A stretch of 64,000 nucleotides of DNA from Candidatus Obscuribacterales bacterium (GCA_019752635.1 JAIELX010000020.1:1-64000), one strand, 5' to 3'; counted from the stretch's first letter, positions 1 to 9,644 are shown. Translations and numbers: made by a program. Notes: a model not told the origin generated them from the letters alone.

Positions 1-119
1 GGCAGATTCCCACGTGTTACTCACCCGTCCGCCACTGTATTGCTACCGTTCGACTTGCATGTGTGAAGCACACCGCCAGCGTTCGTCCTGAGCCAGGATC
101 AAACTCTCCATTGCTATTT
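1..119 (-). rRNA. rrs: 16S ribosomal RNA, 5' end (partial)
   Basis: Read on the minus strand, this is the start of a bacterial 16S rRNA: the universal GAGTTTGATCCTGGCTCAG site (about 90-108), then GACGAACGCTGGCGG, CATGCAAGTCGAACGG and the GTGAGTAACACGTGG segment. The rest of the gene lies outside the window. The mature 5' end is placed at about 119 by comparison with other 16S genes. The text between the conserved blocks resembles Cyanobacteria/Melainabacteria more than Proteobacteria, but about 110 bases cannot prove this. Confidence 0.97.
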
Positions 120-1086
120 AAAACCTACTTGGAGTACAAGCAGGACAAAAGATTATTTGATTGCCTTCTCAAAAGTTATTGACAGGCTATTTGTTCATGG
201 CTATTCAGTTTTCAGGGTTCAAATTTGGGAGCCGCTTGCGCCGCTCGCCAACAAGAAAAATAATACCAAGCCACATACGTCGCGTCAAATTTCAAAAGGC
301 TCATAGCGGCTTGGGATTTAGATGTGTAAAGCGCTTTCTGCTACAGCTTTCCTTAAGTATCGTGCGATCAATCGTACAGAGTTTTACTGCGTGTTGCTCG
401 GGAACCGCTCGGAAAGCGGGATTTCGATGATTGTAGTTCTTGTATATTCGATCGGCATATCATGCTCTGCTACACATCCTTATGATGCGTCTAGAGGCAC
501 GTTGCTGTGAAACCCTGTGGGCAAAGGTGTTTCGGAAGGAGCGTGTTTCGCGCTTTTTTGTTGCGCCTATGTACTGCAAGGTAATGCGGCGTTGCATTTT
601 TGCAACACTCATAAGCTACTTTTGGCTCTAGCTCAGTGTTTCGTCGAGTACCGATGCGCGGGGCAAAAATGTGAAACGTCTTACATTCGTTCTGCTTGAG
701 ATCGAGGCTCTGTTTGATCCATTGCGGAAGCGCTTTTGCTGCTGCTTTCGAGATGCCATTGCCGCAGTGTCGGTGTATTCCGCTTCGTGTTTTCTTCGTG
801 CTTCAAAGATCGCCAGTATATGATTCTTGGATTTTCGATCGTCAAGAATGAATCATCGGGCTAGTTTTTACCGCTAGCAAATAAAGGAACTAGGAATGCG
901 ACGACGGGGAAGAAAAGGGGCATTGGCTCTTTACCGCCGACGCAATGGGCTTCAGTCGGAACTTCCCCGTTCCGTATCTGTATATATGGATACCGAGTGC
1001 TAACTTTTGTCGAAGCAGTAAGCTTGTCAGCATAATCCGGAGAATTACATCCGTACTGACCGGGAGCGCGACTCGGGTTCTGTGAG
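120..1086. other. Long non-coding stretch upstream of the rRNA operon
   Basis: Apart from the rRNA promoter and leader, no convincing gene is visible. Short open frames here lack Shine-Dalgarno sites and have protein-unlike composition. A small palindrome, GTTGCA-TTTT-TGCAAC, lies at 591-606. No tRNA cloverleaf was recognised. The stretch separates the rRNA operon from the end of the minus-strand gene at 1087. Confidence 0.5.
260..288 (-). promoter_or_regulatory. Sigma70-type promoter of the rRNA operon
   Basis: On the minus strand a -35 box TTGACG (288-283) and a -10 box TATTAT (265-260) are separated by exactly 17 bases. They point toward the 16S gene and would give a leader of roughly 130 nt. 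The leader contains GAAAACTGAATAG (near 200), similar to antitermination/processing sequences in rRNA leaders of other bacteria. The boxes are read directly; their use in transcription is inferred. Confidence 0.7.
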
Positions 1087-2118
1087 TTAATCCCTCAGCT
1101 GTCGAGCAAGCATGCCGGGTGCGTACTTCTTTCTTGCGCCCCATACAACAAAAATGCGTCTGTCGCCGCTTCGGCCGCACATGAGAAACGAGTTGTTTAC
1201 TTTGCACAGCAGGTGTCTGTCTGTATCTTCCACTACTTTGCTTTCGGCGGACAGCGCGGTTCTATATGTCTTGAACGCACTGTCGGCTAGTGCCGGGGAT
1301 TGATGGTCGATCAAGAGTAAACGGAGTCGTTCACTGTACGGATGCGGGAATTGATAGTCGGCGGAGATTGCGCCTTTACATTTCCCCATGGGCAAATCAA
1401 TATATGGAATCGACACGTGCAGTCTGGCCGCGATTGGTCCCAGATAGAATCGCTCGCTGCCCTGGGTGCGCTCAAGCATCGGCAGCTGCCGCAACAGCGC
1501 CGGCTTCTCGCTGGTGTCTGCTATTTGTGGCGCGATGACGTTTGCAAATGCAGTCAACAACGACTTTGCCTCGTCGTCATTCTCCGCCGTGGTGGAAAGA
1601 GCCACAAAGCAGTTGCCCTTCCAGAAGGAAATTGTGTCGTCGTCTTCGGAGGACGCATTGCCGCGAACAAGAACAGTGGAGGCTCCCACCCGTAAATTCG
1701 TATATGCTCCGTATGCACCGCTGGTGGATGCGAAACGATAGATTGCTGCCGTGCAGGCTCGCTGACCGCGCTTGAAGCGTCGGCTCACTGCATCCGTGCA
1801 GCCGAACTCCAAAAGGAAGTCGGCCGGGTGGCCGGCAGCTTCGCTCACTGTGCGTCCATCCGGCGTTTGCAACGCGCCGTCTCGCGCTCTGAGTGCTTCA
1901 AGGGGAAGGGCTTCCCACCCCGGAGCGGCCAGTTTTCCAATAAGAACTGCATCTTGCTGTAGGTGCGCGTCTACCTTCAGTTCGTGGGCTGAAGGTCCTT
2001 CGGGCGGTGAAGCTGGTTTCATAGTCTCGGCTGCGACCGGGGTCTGAGCCATTGTGCGCGCCACAACAAGGCTGAACAAAATTACGGTCGCAAAACAAGA
2101 TGGAATCAAGCGCCGCAT
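1087..2118 (-). CDS. Secreted protein of unknown function (DUF6599-like?)
   Basis: The 343-aa product starts with a clear signal peptide (MRRLIPSCF then a hydrophobic run to about residue 24, cleavage near TMAQ), so it is exported. The mature part has two similar halves, each with an aromatic/Gly-rich stretch: one with YRFASTSGAYGAYTNLR and one with FKTYRTALSAES. The first motif recalls the DUF6599 family of exported proteins known mostly from Acidobacteria; I cannot confirm this without a search. There are several cysteines but no catalytic motif I recognise. It stands alone, 43 bp beyond the end of the acylphosphatase gene, and could be in one transcript with it. Confidence 0.8.
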   Translation of the reverse strand: MRRLIPSCFATVILFSLVVARTMAQTPVAAETMKPASPPEGPSAHELKVDAHLQQDAVLIGKLAAPGWEALPLEALRARDGALQTPDGRTVSEAAGHPADFLLEFGCTDAVSRRFKRGQRACTAAIYRFASTSGAYGAYTNLRVGASTVLVRGNASSEDDDTISFWKGNCFVALSTTAENDDEAKSLLTAFANVIAPQIADTSEKPALLRQLPMLERTQGSERFYLGPIAARLHVSIPYIDLPMGKCKGAISADYQFPHPYSERLRLLLIDHQSPALADSAFKTYRTALSAESKVVEDTDRHLLCKVNNSFLMCGRSGDRRIFVVWGARKKYAPGMLARQLRD

Positions 2119-2161
2119 CGGGTGCCCCTGAGGAAAACGTCTAGTTTATCATTCCTGTAAA

Positions 2162-2452
2162 TCAATATCTGACGTTGAAGCCTTCCGGCGCGTCGCCAGC
2201 GTCGCTCAGCCAGGCAATATCTACTAATGTTACTGTGGCGGATGGTGGTCCGACCTTCGTCCAGGCTATGAACTGTTCCAGACCGGTATCGTCCCCGAAG
2301 GCTTGGATAACCACTGTGCCGTCATCTTCGTTGCGGACCCAGCCGCGCAAGCCGAGTGTGACTGCCTTGTCTCGGGTACTTTGCCTGTAGAAAACGCCTT
2401 GAACTCTTCCGTGTACCTTCAAGTGAACGCCTTTGCAGTCGTGTTCATTCAT
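2162..2452 (-). CDS. acyP: Acylphosphatase
   Basis: The 96-aa product hydrolyses acyl phosphates to carboxylate and phosphate in the cytoplasm. It shows the family signature in order: VHGRVQGVFYRQSTRDKA near the N-terminus, with the catalytic Arg in GRVQGVFYR, then LGLRGWVRNEDDGTVVIQAFG with the catalytic Asn. The length matches the usual 90-100 aa. The frame is open 66 codons further upstream, but the family begins just before the phosphate loop, so the ATG at 2452 is chosen. Its Shine-Dalgarno site is weak. It diverges from the coiled-coil gene at 2683. Confidence 0.95.
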   Translation of the reverse strand: MNEHDCKGVHLKVHGRVQGVFYRQSTRDKAVTLGLRGWVRNEDDGTVVIQAFGDDTGLEQFIAWTKVGPPSATVTLVDIAWLSDAGDAPEGFNVRY

Positions 2453-2682
2453 GGTCGAAACACCCCGCGAATTGTAGTCAAGTGTCGGCGGCTCCAAGCC
2501 TCTGAAAATATACCTGACGAAGGACTTGTCATTCGAGGATCCGGTTCGAAGAATCGGGTAAATTAAAAATGGGCTATTTTGGGGCTGATAACTAGGAATA
2601 TCCGACCTCGCGGGGCATATTCCTTTACGAAGACCCATACGATAGCTCATCAGGGGCAGGTGGCTTCCAACTAAGGTATTTC

Positions 2683-4776
2683 ATGGCCGACGATTTAGTC
2701 TTGAGTAAGAGCGTCGAACGAAATTCGGTAGTGGCTGCAATTGCGGCACTGCAGAGCCGCGGCGCAGACGTAAACCCTTACTCGCTGGCAGAAGAATTAG
2801 ATGTATCCGTTAGCCTTATCGTAGGCAGCGGCGAAGTGATGGAGCTTGTTTCGTTAGCGCGTAGCGAGGTGAACGGCGTGGTTGCTGCAGAGTACGACCG
2901 TTTGCTTTTGAGGGTGAAAGAGCTCGAGGAAAGCAACGGCAAGCTGAACGATTCTAACGGAAACAGCGACTTGCAGGATGAGTGCCGGCTGCTGCAGGCA
3001 AGAGTCGATGAAGAGGCTGCCCGTTCCAGGCGGTTGGAAGAAGAAACGCGAGTTCTTCGTAATCGCAACGACGCATTGTCCAACGAATTGAATTCGTTGA
3101 AAGCGGCAAAGATGGCCACCGTCGAAATCTCTCGTCCCAGTCAAGATGATTTGAGCGGACTGTTCGTGCCCGGTCTGCCGTCGGCTGAAGAAGTAGGCCA
3201 GATGAAGGCGGAGCTGGCAGCATTGCGAAACAAATGTGAGTCTTTGGAATCTCAACTGGCGGCTAGCGCCGGTGGTGGTGAGCCGAACGAGCTTGAGCGC
3301 TTGCGCCGGGAGCACGCCGAGCTAACTGCTTTCAAGAACCAAGCATTGTCTGAAGAGGAGCAGCAAGCGTTAAGCGATCACTTAGCGAGCATGACTGCGA
3401 AACAATCAGAATTGAATATGCTTATCGATCATCTGCAAAGAGAGAATGCTCGACTGACGTCAGGGAGTGAGAGTGTTCTAACCGCCGAGGAGTTGTCCGT
3501 GCTCAGAGAGCACATCGAGAATTTGACGGCGCAAAATGCGCAGTTGAACGAACAGACCCGGCAATTGATCAATGAGCGTGCTGAGCTTGCTGCTCATCAG
3601 TTGGAGATCACCGAGCAATTGCGCGATCTCCAGGAACAGCACAAGAATGCTCCGACGCAAGGTCTCGACGCTGATGTCGTGGCGAAACTGGAATCTGAGA
3701 AGAGCAAGTTGAAAGACACCGTCGCTGCACTTGAGAGTGCTAATCAGTTGCTGGCCACGAGTCTGCAGGAAACATACCAGCAAGGTTACCAGGCCGCTAA
3801 ACTGGAGTTTGCCCGAGAACATTTTGCGCAAATGGCTGCGCAAGAGGCTGCACATCAGGCTGCACAAGAGGCTGAAATCCATGCTTCCGGCATGAACTAC
3901 GTCGAGCATTCCGAAGAGGATTATCAAAGCGTGCCGGACTATATGAACTCCGGTTTGTTCGATGATTCGCCCGAACCTTACGCCGAGGGTACTCAGGAAG
4001 CAATAAACGACTATTCCCCGGGGCCTCAAATCGGTCACGAGAATCAATCGTATTTACCTGATGGCGTAAATCAAGAAGAAACGGTTGATAAGTTGGAAAT
4101 GTTGGAACAGCAAGCGCGTCTGGCCGCTGCTGCCGCGCAGGAGCAGTTGCAGCAACAAGTTCAGCGGCAACAGCAGTCATACGGTGGAATTCCTCAGACA
4201 GAAGAAGGTCCATATATTCCGGAAGGAGCATTTGGCGATCCTTCCGCGGTTCAAGGTTTTGACGGTGGATATTCGCCGTTCGCCAAAGTGGACGTAGAGG
4301 CCTACGGTTTTGCTGACGTGCCGTCGGATGGCGACAAGACAACAACAGCTTACTCGGCCGATGAGCTTCGCGATCTGGTGCAGCACCACTTGCACCAAGA
4401 GGAACCGGCCGCGCCTGAAGGAGGCCAGAAAACCCAGCAGGGGCTAAAGAAGTTTGTGGGCGGTTCGCGCAATACACAGGAAGTGGCTTTGCCGAGCATG
4501 CCGAGGAATGTTCCTCCGGATATCAGGAAAGCCTGCTTGCTTCTCGGTCTTAAGCCGGAAGAATTGAATCGTCAGAATGTGTTTAACGCCTGGAAGCGCG
4601 AAATGGCTAAGCCCGGTGTCCACCCTGATACTGGTGGTGATACTGAAATGGCGACCTATCTCAATACGGCCAAGGACCGCTTGGTGCGTTTCCTGGAGGA
4701 AACTGCGCCCAAGCTTGGCAAAAAATTCGGAACCAAAGAAAATCCGACAAAAGAGCATAACAAGCCCAAGAAATGA
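2683..4776 (+). CDS. Coiled-coil protein with C-terminal J-like domain
   Basis: The 697-aa protein has three parts. Residues about 10-60 look like a helix-turn-helix-type module (VVAAIAALQSRGADVNPYSLAEELDVS). Residues about 70-370 are heptad-rich, Glu/Leu/Gln-rich coiled coil. A low-complexity Gln/acidic region follows. The C-terminus (about 610-670) reads like a J domain: LLLGLKPEELN, then a helix, then HPDTGGD with HPD at 647-649, then a helix with TYLNTAKDRLVRFLEE. HPD is the residue set by which J proteins stimulate Hsp70 ATPase, so a DnaK partnership is plausible but inferred. No signal peptide or membrane segment is seen, so it is probably cytoplasmic. The combination matches no named family I know. 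Confidence 0.85.
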   Translation: MADDLVLSKSVERNSVVAAIAALQSRGADVNPYSLAEELDVSVSLIVGSGEVMELVSLARSEVNGVVAAEYDRLLLRVKELEESNGKLNDSNGNSDLQDECRLLQARVDEEAARSRRLEEETRVLRNRNDALSNELNSLKAAKMATVEISRPSQDDLSGLFVPGLPSAEEVGQMKAELAALRNKCESLESQLAASAGGGEPNELERLRREHAELTAFKNQALSEEEQQALSDHLASMTAKQSELNMLIDHLQRENARLTSGSESVLTAEELSVLREHIENLTAQNAQLNEQTRQLINERAELAAHQLEITEQLRDLQEQHKNAPTQGLDADVVAKLESEKSKLKDTVAALESANQLLATSLQETYQQGYQAAKLEFAREHFAQMAAQEAAHQAAQEAEIHASGMNYVEHSEEDYQSVPDYMNSGLFDDSPEPYAEGTQEAINDYSPGPQIGHENQSYLPDGVNQEETVDKLEMLEQQARLAAAAAQEQLQQQVQRQQQSYGGIPQTEEGPYIPEGAFGDPSAVQGFDGGYSPFAKVDVEAYGFADVPSDGDKTTTAYSADELRDLVQHHLHQEEPAAPEGGQKTQQGLKKFVGGSRNTQEVALPSMPRNVPPDIRKACLLLGLKPEELNRQNVFNAWKREMAKPGVHPDTGGDTEMATYLNTAKDRLVRFLEETAPKLGKKFGTKENPTKEHNKPKK

Positions 4777-4810
4777 CTTTGTAGCATTTAGAAAGCGGCA
4801 ACTAATGTAT

Positions 4811-6181
4811 TTACTGTGATGCGCGCGGTGAGGTTTGCGCCGCGGCCGAGCCGACAACGACAGTCGAATTCTGAATGCGATCTTTCAGTGTCTCAACCGC
4901 CTGTTTTAACTGCTTATCTTTCAAATCTTCCGGTTTTCGCTCAGTAGCCGGTCCCTTCGGATCAAGCCACCATGGACCTCGCCCCTCTAGCTGATCGTTC
5001 TCCGAGAGCTCAACTGCAACATCCGGACTGATGCCCTTATTGTTAATGTCGCTATCATTTGGCGTCAAATATCGAGCGATGGTATAGTTGACCCCGCTGC
5101 CATCTTCCAACCTGTTGATGCCCTGCACAAGCCCTTTGCCGAACGTTTTCGATCCAATCAGAAGCGCTCTTCCGTTATCTTTCAATGCACCACTGGCGAT
5201 TTCAGATGCGCTTGCACTTCCGCGATTGATCAATACAACAAGGTGTTGCTGGCAAATCGGCTTGCCGTCCGACCAGGCTGGCGTTTTGTAGCCGTCTTTG
5301 TCCACTGTTGAAACGATGGCGTTTCTGCCAGCCAGGAACATGTTGGAGATGTCGATTGCGTTAGTGAGCAATCCGCCCGGGTTGTCGCGCAAGTCGAGCA
5401 CGATTCCCTTTGCTGACGAAAGTTTGGTAAGTGCTTTTTGCATCTCATCATTTGCTTTATGCGAAATGAAGGTGCTAAGCCGAATGTAGCCGATTTTGTC
5501 ATCCAGCATTTTTGCAGTTTGCACTGATGCTATTTGAATTTCATCGCGCTGCATTCTTAGTTTGCGACGAATTCCTTTCGTCATCAACGTCAGTTCGACT
5601 TCCGATCCTTTCGGACCCTTTATGTTCTTTGCTGCTTCCTCAACGGTGAGACCTTTGGTGGATGTGCCATTTATCTCTGCTATCTCATCCCCGGGCAGAA
5701 CGCCTGCGCGCGCAGCCGGTGTGCCATCAAGCGGAGCAATAACTATGATTTGCTGGTTCTTGTCAGTGCCGATTTGAATTCCGACTCCGAACAAATGGGC
5801 TTCTATTTGCGCCTTCTCGTCATCAAATGCATCGCGGTCAAGGAATCTGGTGTATCGATCACCCAAGCTAGCCAACATTGTTTCAATGGCCTTGTGCGCG
5901 TCGTCTGTTGTTTTGAGCTTGCCTTTATAGCGCGACTCCCAATAAGTCCAATCCTGACCGTTGTAGGTCGGTTCGTAGTATTCATTCTTTATCAGTTTGT
6001 AGACTCTCTGATACAGTCGTTCCGGTATTAGCGAGTCCGGCACTACAAACTGAGTTTGGCGAACCGGCAATTGCGCCACTGTGTCTTCAGCCGAAGCCGG
6101 AAGCGTTGCGCCGTTCAGGAATGCCACAGCGGCTACGAAAGGTAACGTTAGCAAGAAATTCCGGCAAAATTTGTTGGACAT
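4811..6181 (-). CDS. ctpA: Carboxyl-terminal processing protease (S41 family, CtpA-like)
   Basis: The 456-aa exported serine protease has a signal peptide (residues 1-31, cleavage after LPASA), an N-terminal helical domain, a PDZ domain (about 128-205, with LFGVGIQIG and AGVLPGDEI) and the S41 catalytic core. The core shows LDLRDNPGG, GSASASE (Ser324 is the likely nucleophile) and SKTFGKG (Lys349 is the general base). Family members degrade or trim periplasmic and envelope proteins from their C-termini; in Cyanobacteria CtpA matures the D1 protein. No photosynthesis gene is seen here, so a general envelope role is more likely. It is convergent with the coiled-coil gene. Confidence 0.95.
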   Translation of the reverse strand: MSNKFCRNFLLTLPFVAAVAFLNGATLPASAEDTVAQLPVRQTQFVVPDSLIPERLYQRVYKLIKNEYYEPTYNGQDWTYWESRYKGKLKTTDDAHKAIETMLASLGDRYTRFLDRDAFDDEKAQIEAHLFGVGIQIGTDKNQQIIVIAPLDGTPAARAGVLPGDEIAEINGTSTKGLTVEEAAKNIKGPKGSEVELTLMTKGIRRKLRMQRDEIQIASVQTAKMLDDKIGYIRLSTFISHKANDEMQKALTKLSSAKGIVLDLRDNPGGLLTNAIDISNMFLAGRNAIVSTVDKDGYKTPAWSDGKPICQQHLVVLINRGSASASEIASGALKDNGRALLIGSKTFGKGLVQGINRLEDGSGVNYTIARYLTPNDSDINNKGISPDVAVELSENDQLEGRGPWWLDPKGPATERKPEDLKDKQLKQAVETLKDRIQNSTVVVGSAAAQTSPRASQ

Positions 6182-6396
6182 GTCGCCACGCTGAGACTGT
6201 TTGGGGAAACCGCTTTCCGGGATCTAAGACCTTCCCGTGAGAAGGTGCAGACCGGCATCTTCCTTTACTTACCCGGAATTGCAGCACTTTAGACGGACTG
6301 TCAGGAGAAGGTTTTCAGGGTGTTACTATAGCTTAGCCCTGATGACTGCTTTTCAGGCAGAGGGTTTTTACTGTCTCGAAAGGGAGCGAATTACCA

Positions 6397-7197
6397 GTGG
6401 AAAGAGCTGTTGCTGACATTGGAATCTTCGGTGGTTCCGGCTTCTATAAGCTGTTGGAGAATGCCGAAGAGCGTGCGGTTGAAACACCTTACGGTGCACC
6501 GAGCGATCGAGTAATGATCGGCATGCTAGGCGGAAAGCGCGTTGCATTTTTGCCTCGCCACGGCGCGCATCACCAACATCCGCCGCATAAAATCAACTAC
6601 AGGGCCAACGTTTGGGCTCTTCACTCCCTGGGCTGCAAGATGATTATTTCGCCTTGCGCCGCGGGAAGCTTGCAAAAACACGTCGCTCCCGGCGATTTCG
6701 TCGTTTGCGATCAGTATGTTGATCGCACTACAGGGCGCATCGACACTTTTTACGACGGACCGATAGCTACACACGTTTCTGCGGCCGAGCCCTACACAGC
6801 TACGCTCCGCAAACTGGCTATTCAAGCTACCAAAGACTGTGGCATCACAGTGCACGAAAAGGGCACGGTAGTTGTTATTCAGGGGCCGCGCTTCTCAACC
6901 AAAGCCGAGTCTCGCTGGTTTACGTCCATGGGCTGGGAAGTAATCAACATGACCCAGTATCCAGAGGCACATCTGTGTCGCGAACTGAACATGGGTATTG
7001 TGAACATTGCTCTGATTACCGACTATGACTCCGGTTTGGTCGGCGACGTTGACCCTGTTTCACACGCTGAAGTTGTAAAAGTCTTCGGCGAGAACCTCGG
7101 CAAGTTGCACAAAGTATTGGTCAAAATGATGGAACTGATGCCGGACCCGGCTACCGTTGATGTGGGCGACGCTCTCACCGGAGCCCGCTTCGGCTAA
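6397..7197 (+). CDS. mtnP: S-methyl-5'-thioadenosine phosphorylase
   Basis: The 266-aa enzyme cleaves methylthioadenosine with phosphate to adenine and methylthioribose-1-phosphate, in the methionine salvage pathway. It shows the phosphate loop GIFGGSGFY, the FLPRHGAHH and PHKINYRAN motifs, GTVVVIQGPRFSTKAESR, and INMTQYPEAHLCRELNM, the nucleoside-binding segment. Length and motifs fit the MTAP branch of the purine nucleoside phosphorylase family. The GTG start follows AGGGAG at a spacing of about 10 bases. No other salvage gene is adjacent. A hairpin terminator follows at 7247. Confidence 0.95.
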   Translation: MERAVADIGIFGGSGFYKLLENAEERAVETPYGAPSDRVMIGMLGGKRVAFLPRHGAHHQHPPHKINYRANVWALHSLGCKMIISPCAAGSLQKHVAPGDFVVCDQYVDRTTGRIDTFYDGPIATHVSAAEPYTATLRKLAIQATKDCGITVHEKGTVVVIQGPRFSTKAESRWFTSMGWEVINMTQYPEAHLCRELNMGIVNIALITDYDSGLVGDVDPVSHAEVVKVFGENLGKLHKVLVKMMELMPDPATVDVGDALTGARFG

Positions 7198-7246
7198 AGC
7201 CCGGTTAGCCCGACGTAAAAAATTGCCGCCCCGGGGCGACGAGTAT

Positions 7247-7285
7247 TGCCGCCTTTGCCCGAATTTCGTGGCAGGGCGGCATTTT
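7247..7285 (+). terminator. Rho-independent terminator after mtnP
   Basis: The arms TGCCGCC...TGCC (from 7247) and GGCAGGGCGGCA (to 7281) form a stem with a small internal mismatch and are followed by TTTTA. It lies about 50 bases past the mtnP stop. Confidence 0.7.
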
Positions 7286-7392
7286 ACATTGCATTTCGGC
7301 GATCGGGAATTTAACTGATAACCGGGGCTTATTCTTTGCTGTCGCGCGTAGTTTCTGTTGTAATGGACCGTACACAAGGAGTTCGCATCTTT

Positions 7393-8364
7393 ATGTTCCA
7401 GACAGCGGAAAAGACGGCCTGGAAGATTGTCGGCGATCCGGCAGCACCGGAATCTGCATGGCTACCGGCGTGTCACCTAACGTCGGATACCAAGCTTGCC
7501 AAGAAAATCGCAAGGTCGGAAGCGACCAATCGACCGTTAGTAGCAATTACCGCTCTGGCAATCGCTTTGATTGCTTGCGTCGGTGCTCATTCCTGGGTCG
7601 ACAGCGGTTTCGACTGGGGCTATTTTTTCGTCAAAAGACTCGTTGGGCAGCCGTCCTCGCCTCAGGGTACGGTAGCGGCTGTAGTCTCGGTATTTTTTAT
7701 GCCACCGCTGATTTATGGACTGTTCGCAGGCCAGATCCGAGCATTTTTTGAGAAGCAGAAGTGGATCGCCTTTGCGCCTCTGGCTGCAACGTTGACCTAC
7801 TATGGCTGGATAATGAGTCGAGGCGAAGAATGGTTTCGCGAGGTGCCGTTTTTCGTCGTGTCACTAGGTCTGGCTTATATCTCTTACTTTGTTGGCGGCA
7901 AGTTATGGAGTTGGGCCAGGGGCATTACTAAAGTTAAATCGCTCCTCTGGGTTCCGATGTTATCTTTCGGCATCGTTGGCATATTGGAATTCTTGCCAAG
8001 CCAGTACGGACTCAATGCGCTGAAAGAATCAGTGGGCATTCAACTAAGCATTTACGCCGCTGCTATCTGGGCAAACTCATTCATCGGCGGCTACTTGTCG
8101 CGCTCAAGACGAACTGCTACCGCTATACTATTTGGACTAGCTGTAACATTGCCAGTGGTGTCATTAATGGTGCTGAATGTGATCGGTACATTAGTGTCGC
8201 TTTCTCTCGATCCACTCGGACTTGGCGCAAACATCGGCTGGCGCGCTTGCCTGTCTGCCGCAGTGATCCTGCTTGTTACGATGTCTTCCGTCATTTCAGG
8301 CGGCTTCTGCGCCGGCAAACTCCGCCAACTCCGCTTCGCCCGCCGAAGATTGGAAACGGTTTGA
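7393..8364 (+). CDS. Polytopic membrane protein, unknown function
   Basis: The 323-aa product has about eight hydrophobic segments, including LVAITALAIALIACVG, VSVFFMPPLIYGLFAG, VPFFVVSLGLAYISYFVGG and ATAILFGLAVTLPVVSLMV, so it is an inner-membrane protein. The N-terminal 50 residues are soluble (MFQTAEKTAWKIVG). The ATG at 7393 is chosen because AAGGAG lies 11 bases upstream; the frame is open to 7336 with weaker starts. I see no transporter or enzyme motif and cannot name a family. It stands alone between mtnP and an unrelated gene. Confidence 0.8.
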   Translation: MFQTAEKTAWKIVGDPAAPESAWLPACHLTSDTKLAKKIARSEATNRPLVAITALAIALIACVGAHSWVDSGFDWGYFFVKRLVGQPSSPQGTVAAVVSVFFMPPLIYGLFAGQIRAFFEKQKWIAFAPLAATLTYYGWIMSRGEEWFREVPFFVVSLGLAYISYFVGGKLWSWARGITKVKSLLWVPMLSFGIVGILEFLPSQYGLNALKESVGIQLSIYAAAIWANSFIGGYLSRSRRTATAILFGLAVTLPVVSLMVLNVIGTLVSLSLDPLGLGANIGWRACLSAAVILLVTMSSVISGGFCAGKLRQLRFARRRLETV

Positions 8365-8516
8365 AAATTATTTGTAGTCAATTTTGATGAGTTGAACCAT
8401 ACAGGTTGTTCTGTAAGGAAACACCTGGAATTGACTGACCCGATCACCGAAGCTGATGGCAGATAGAGGCGCCTCCCGAGCGGGAAAGCGCAGTTTGACT
8501 TGAGAGGAGAGCCATC

Positions 8517-9455
8517 ATGATTTATGACTATTCAGAGAATGATAACGCCGAGCCGCGGGAAGATGATGCTCTTGCGGAGAACGAGATCAATCTGGTCTCC
8601 TTATTGGTGCCGTGCCGCCAAGCTCCGGAGCGACAAGCAAATCTGCGGCGGGACGGGGCGCAAGTCACCGACGTGAGCAACGGCAACCAAACAACGCGAT
8701 GGCCGGACGGCAGGAGCATTACACGTAGCGCTCCCCGGAACGGTGAACCGGGACGAATTCTTAGTGCCATCACCAGCAGCGGGGACCAATTGTACTTCAA
8801 CTATAGCGATGCCACCACGCACATGCCTGAAAGCATCGCCTTCAATCAAGAAGCCTACAAAGTCTATGACAAACCTGTAGGAAGAGTCATTATCCTAAAT
8901 CAGCAAAGCGGCGAAGTCAGCATCGGCGGCGTCGATGAAAATGGCCGGGGCTATAACTTATCCTATCAGCTATCGGGCCGGAGTGAACTGGCTTACGCTG
9001 ACGGCACACGCATCGTAACCACGCGCACTGCAGCCACTGAAAATTCCGTGACCACAGACAGGGACGGCAGAGAAATCGCCAGAACCGAACGAAACAGGCA
9101 AAGTGGCGCATATGCAACTCTTGAGAGCTTTCATTCAGTTGATGGACTGAATCGTGAGGTGACGACCTTTGCGCGCAGCTGGCACGAGCCGGAAGGTAGA
9201 GCCTGTCTGATTCCGGGGCTAACACGAGTCCAAGTGAATGAAATCAGACAGATGCACGGTATGCAGCCTCTTGCAGCCAGTGCCGCGCCGACATGGACGG
9301 AAAGGATCACCACTCAGCGCGAAAGTTATGACCCGGCAACGGGAGAAAGAGTGATCCGCTACTTAACAACGCCGTTAGCCCGTGAATTCCGCACAACCAT
9401 TTCGGCTGACGGACACATTCGGACCGCTTCGCCATACAAAAATCGCAACAAATAG
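8517..9455 (+). CDS. Hydrophilic protein with YD/RHS-like strands, unknown
   Basis: The 312-aa acidic-to-basic protein has no signal peptide or membrane segment. Stretches such as TTRWPDGRSITRS, ITSSGDQLYFNYSD and TRTAATENSVTTDRDGREIARTERN alternate D-G-R turns with short beta strands, reminiscent of YD/RHS-type repeats, though too few and irregular to assign the family. The C-terminus has ATGERVIRYLTTPLAREFRT. The ATG follows AGGAG at good spacing. It may be part of a polymorphic-protein family, but there is no toxin or immunity domain next to it. Confidence 0.75.
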   Translation: MIYDYSENDNAEPREDDALAENEINLVSLLVPCRQAPERQANLRRDGAQVTDVSNGNQTTRWPDGRSITRSAPRNGEPGRILSAITSSGDQLYFNYSDATTHMPESIAFNQEAYKVYDKPVGRVIILNQQSGEVSIGGVDENGRGYNLSYQLSGRSELAYADGTRIVTTRTAATENSVTTDRDGREIARTERNRQSGAYATLESFHSVDGLNREVTTFARSWHEPEGRACLIPGLTRVQVNEIRQMHGMQPLAASAAPTWTERITTQRESYDPATGERVIRYLTTPLAREFRTTISADGHIRTASPYKNRNK

Positions 9456-9611
9456 GTGGTTGCAGTAAGAACGTATTACCTTGACCGGAACTTTCCTTCC
9501 TTCTTCCGCGCGCGATTCCCTTCGTTTTTAGTGCGATTATTTCGCTGGTGCTTTACACGAAATGGTTAAATCGCAGTTGCTTGATGGTAGGGGGCTCTTC
9601 CGGGTCCGTGG

Positions 9612-9617
9612 TAGAAT
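9612..9617 (+). promoter_or_regulatory. Probable -10 box upstream of the 9645 gene
   Basis: TAGAAT lies 28 bases before the ATG at 9645, a suitable distance for a short leader. No good -35 box is seen at 16-18 bases upstream, so the assignment is weak. Confidence 0.35.
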
Positions 9618-9644
9618 GCCGGACGATCTCTCGGGGAATCTATA

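Noticed and set aside
161..699. Several short plus-strand frames upstream of the rRNA operon
   Set aside because: They overlap one another and the rRNA leader and promoter, lack ribosome sites and show no protein features.
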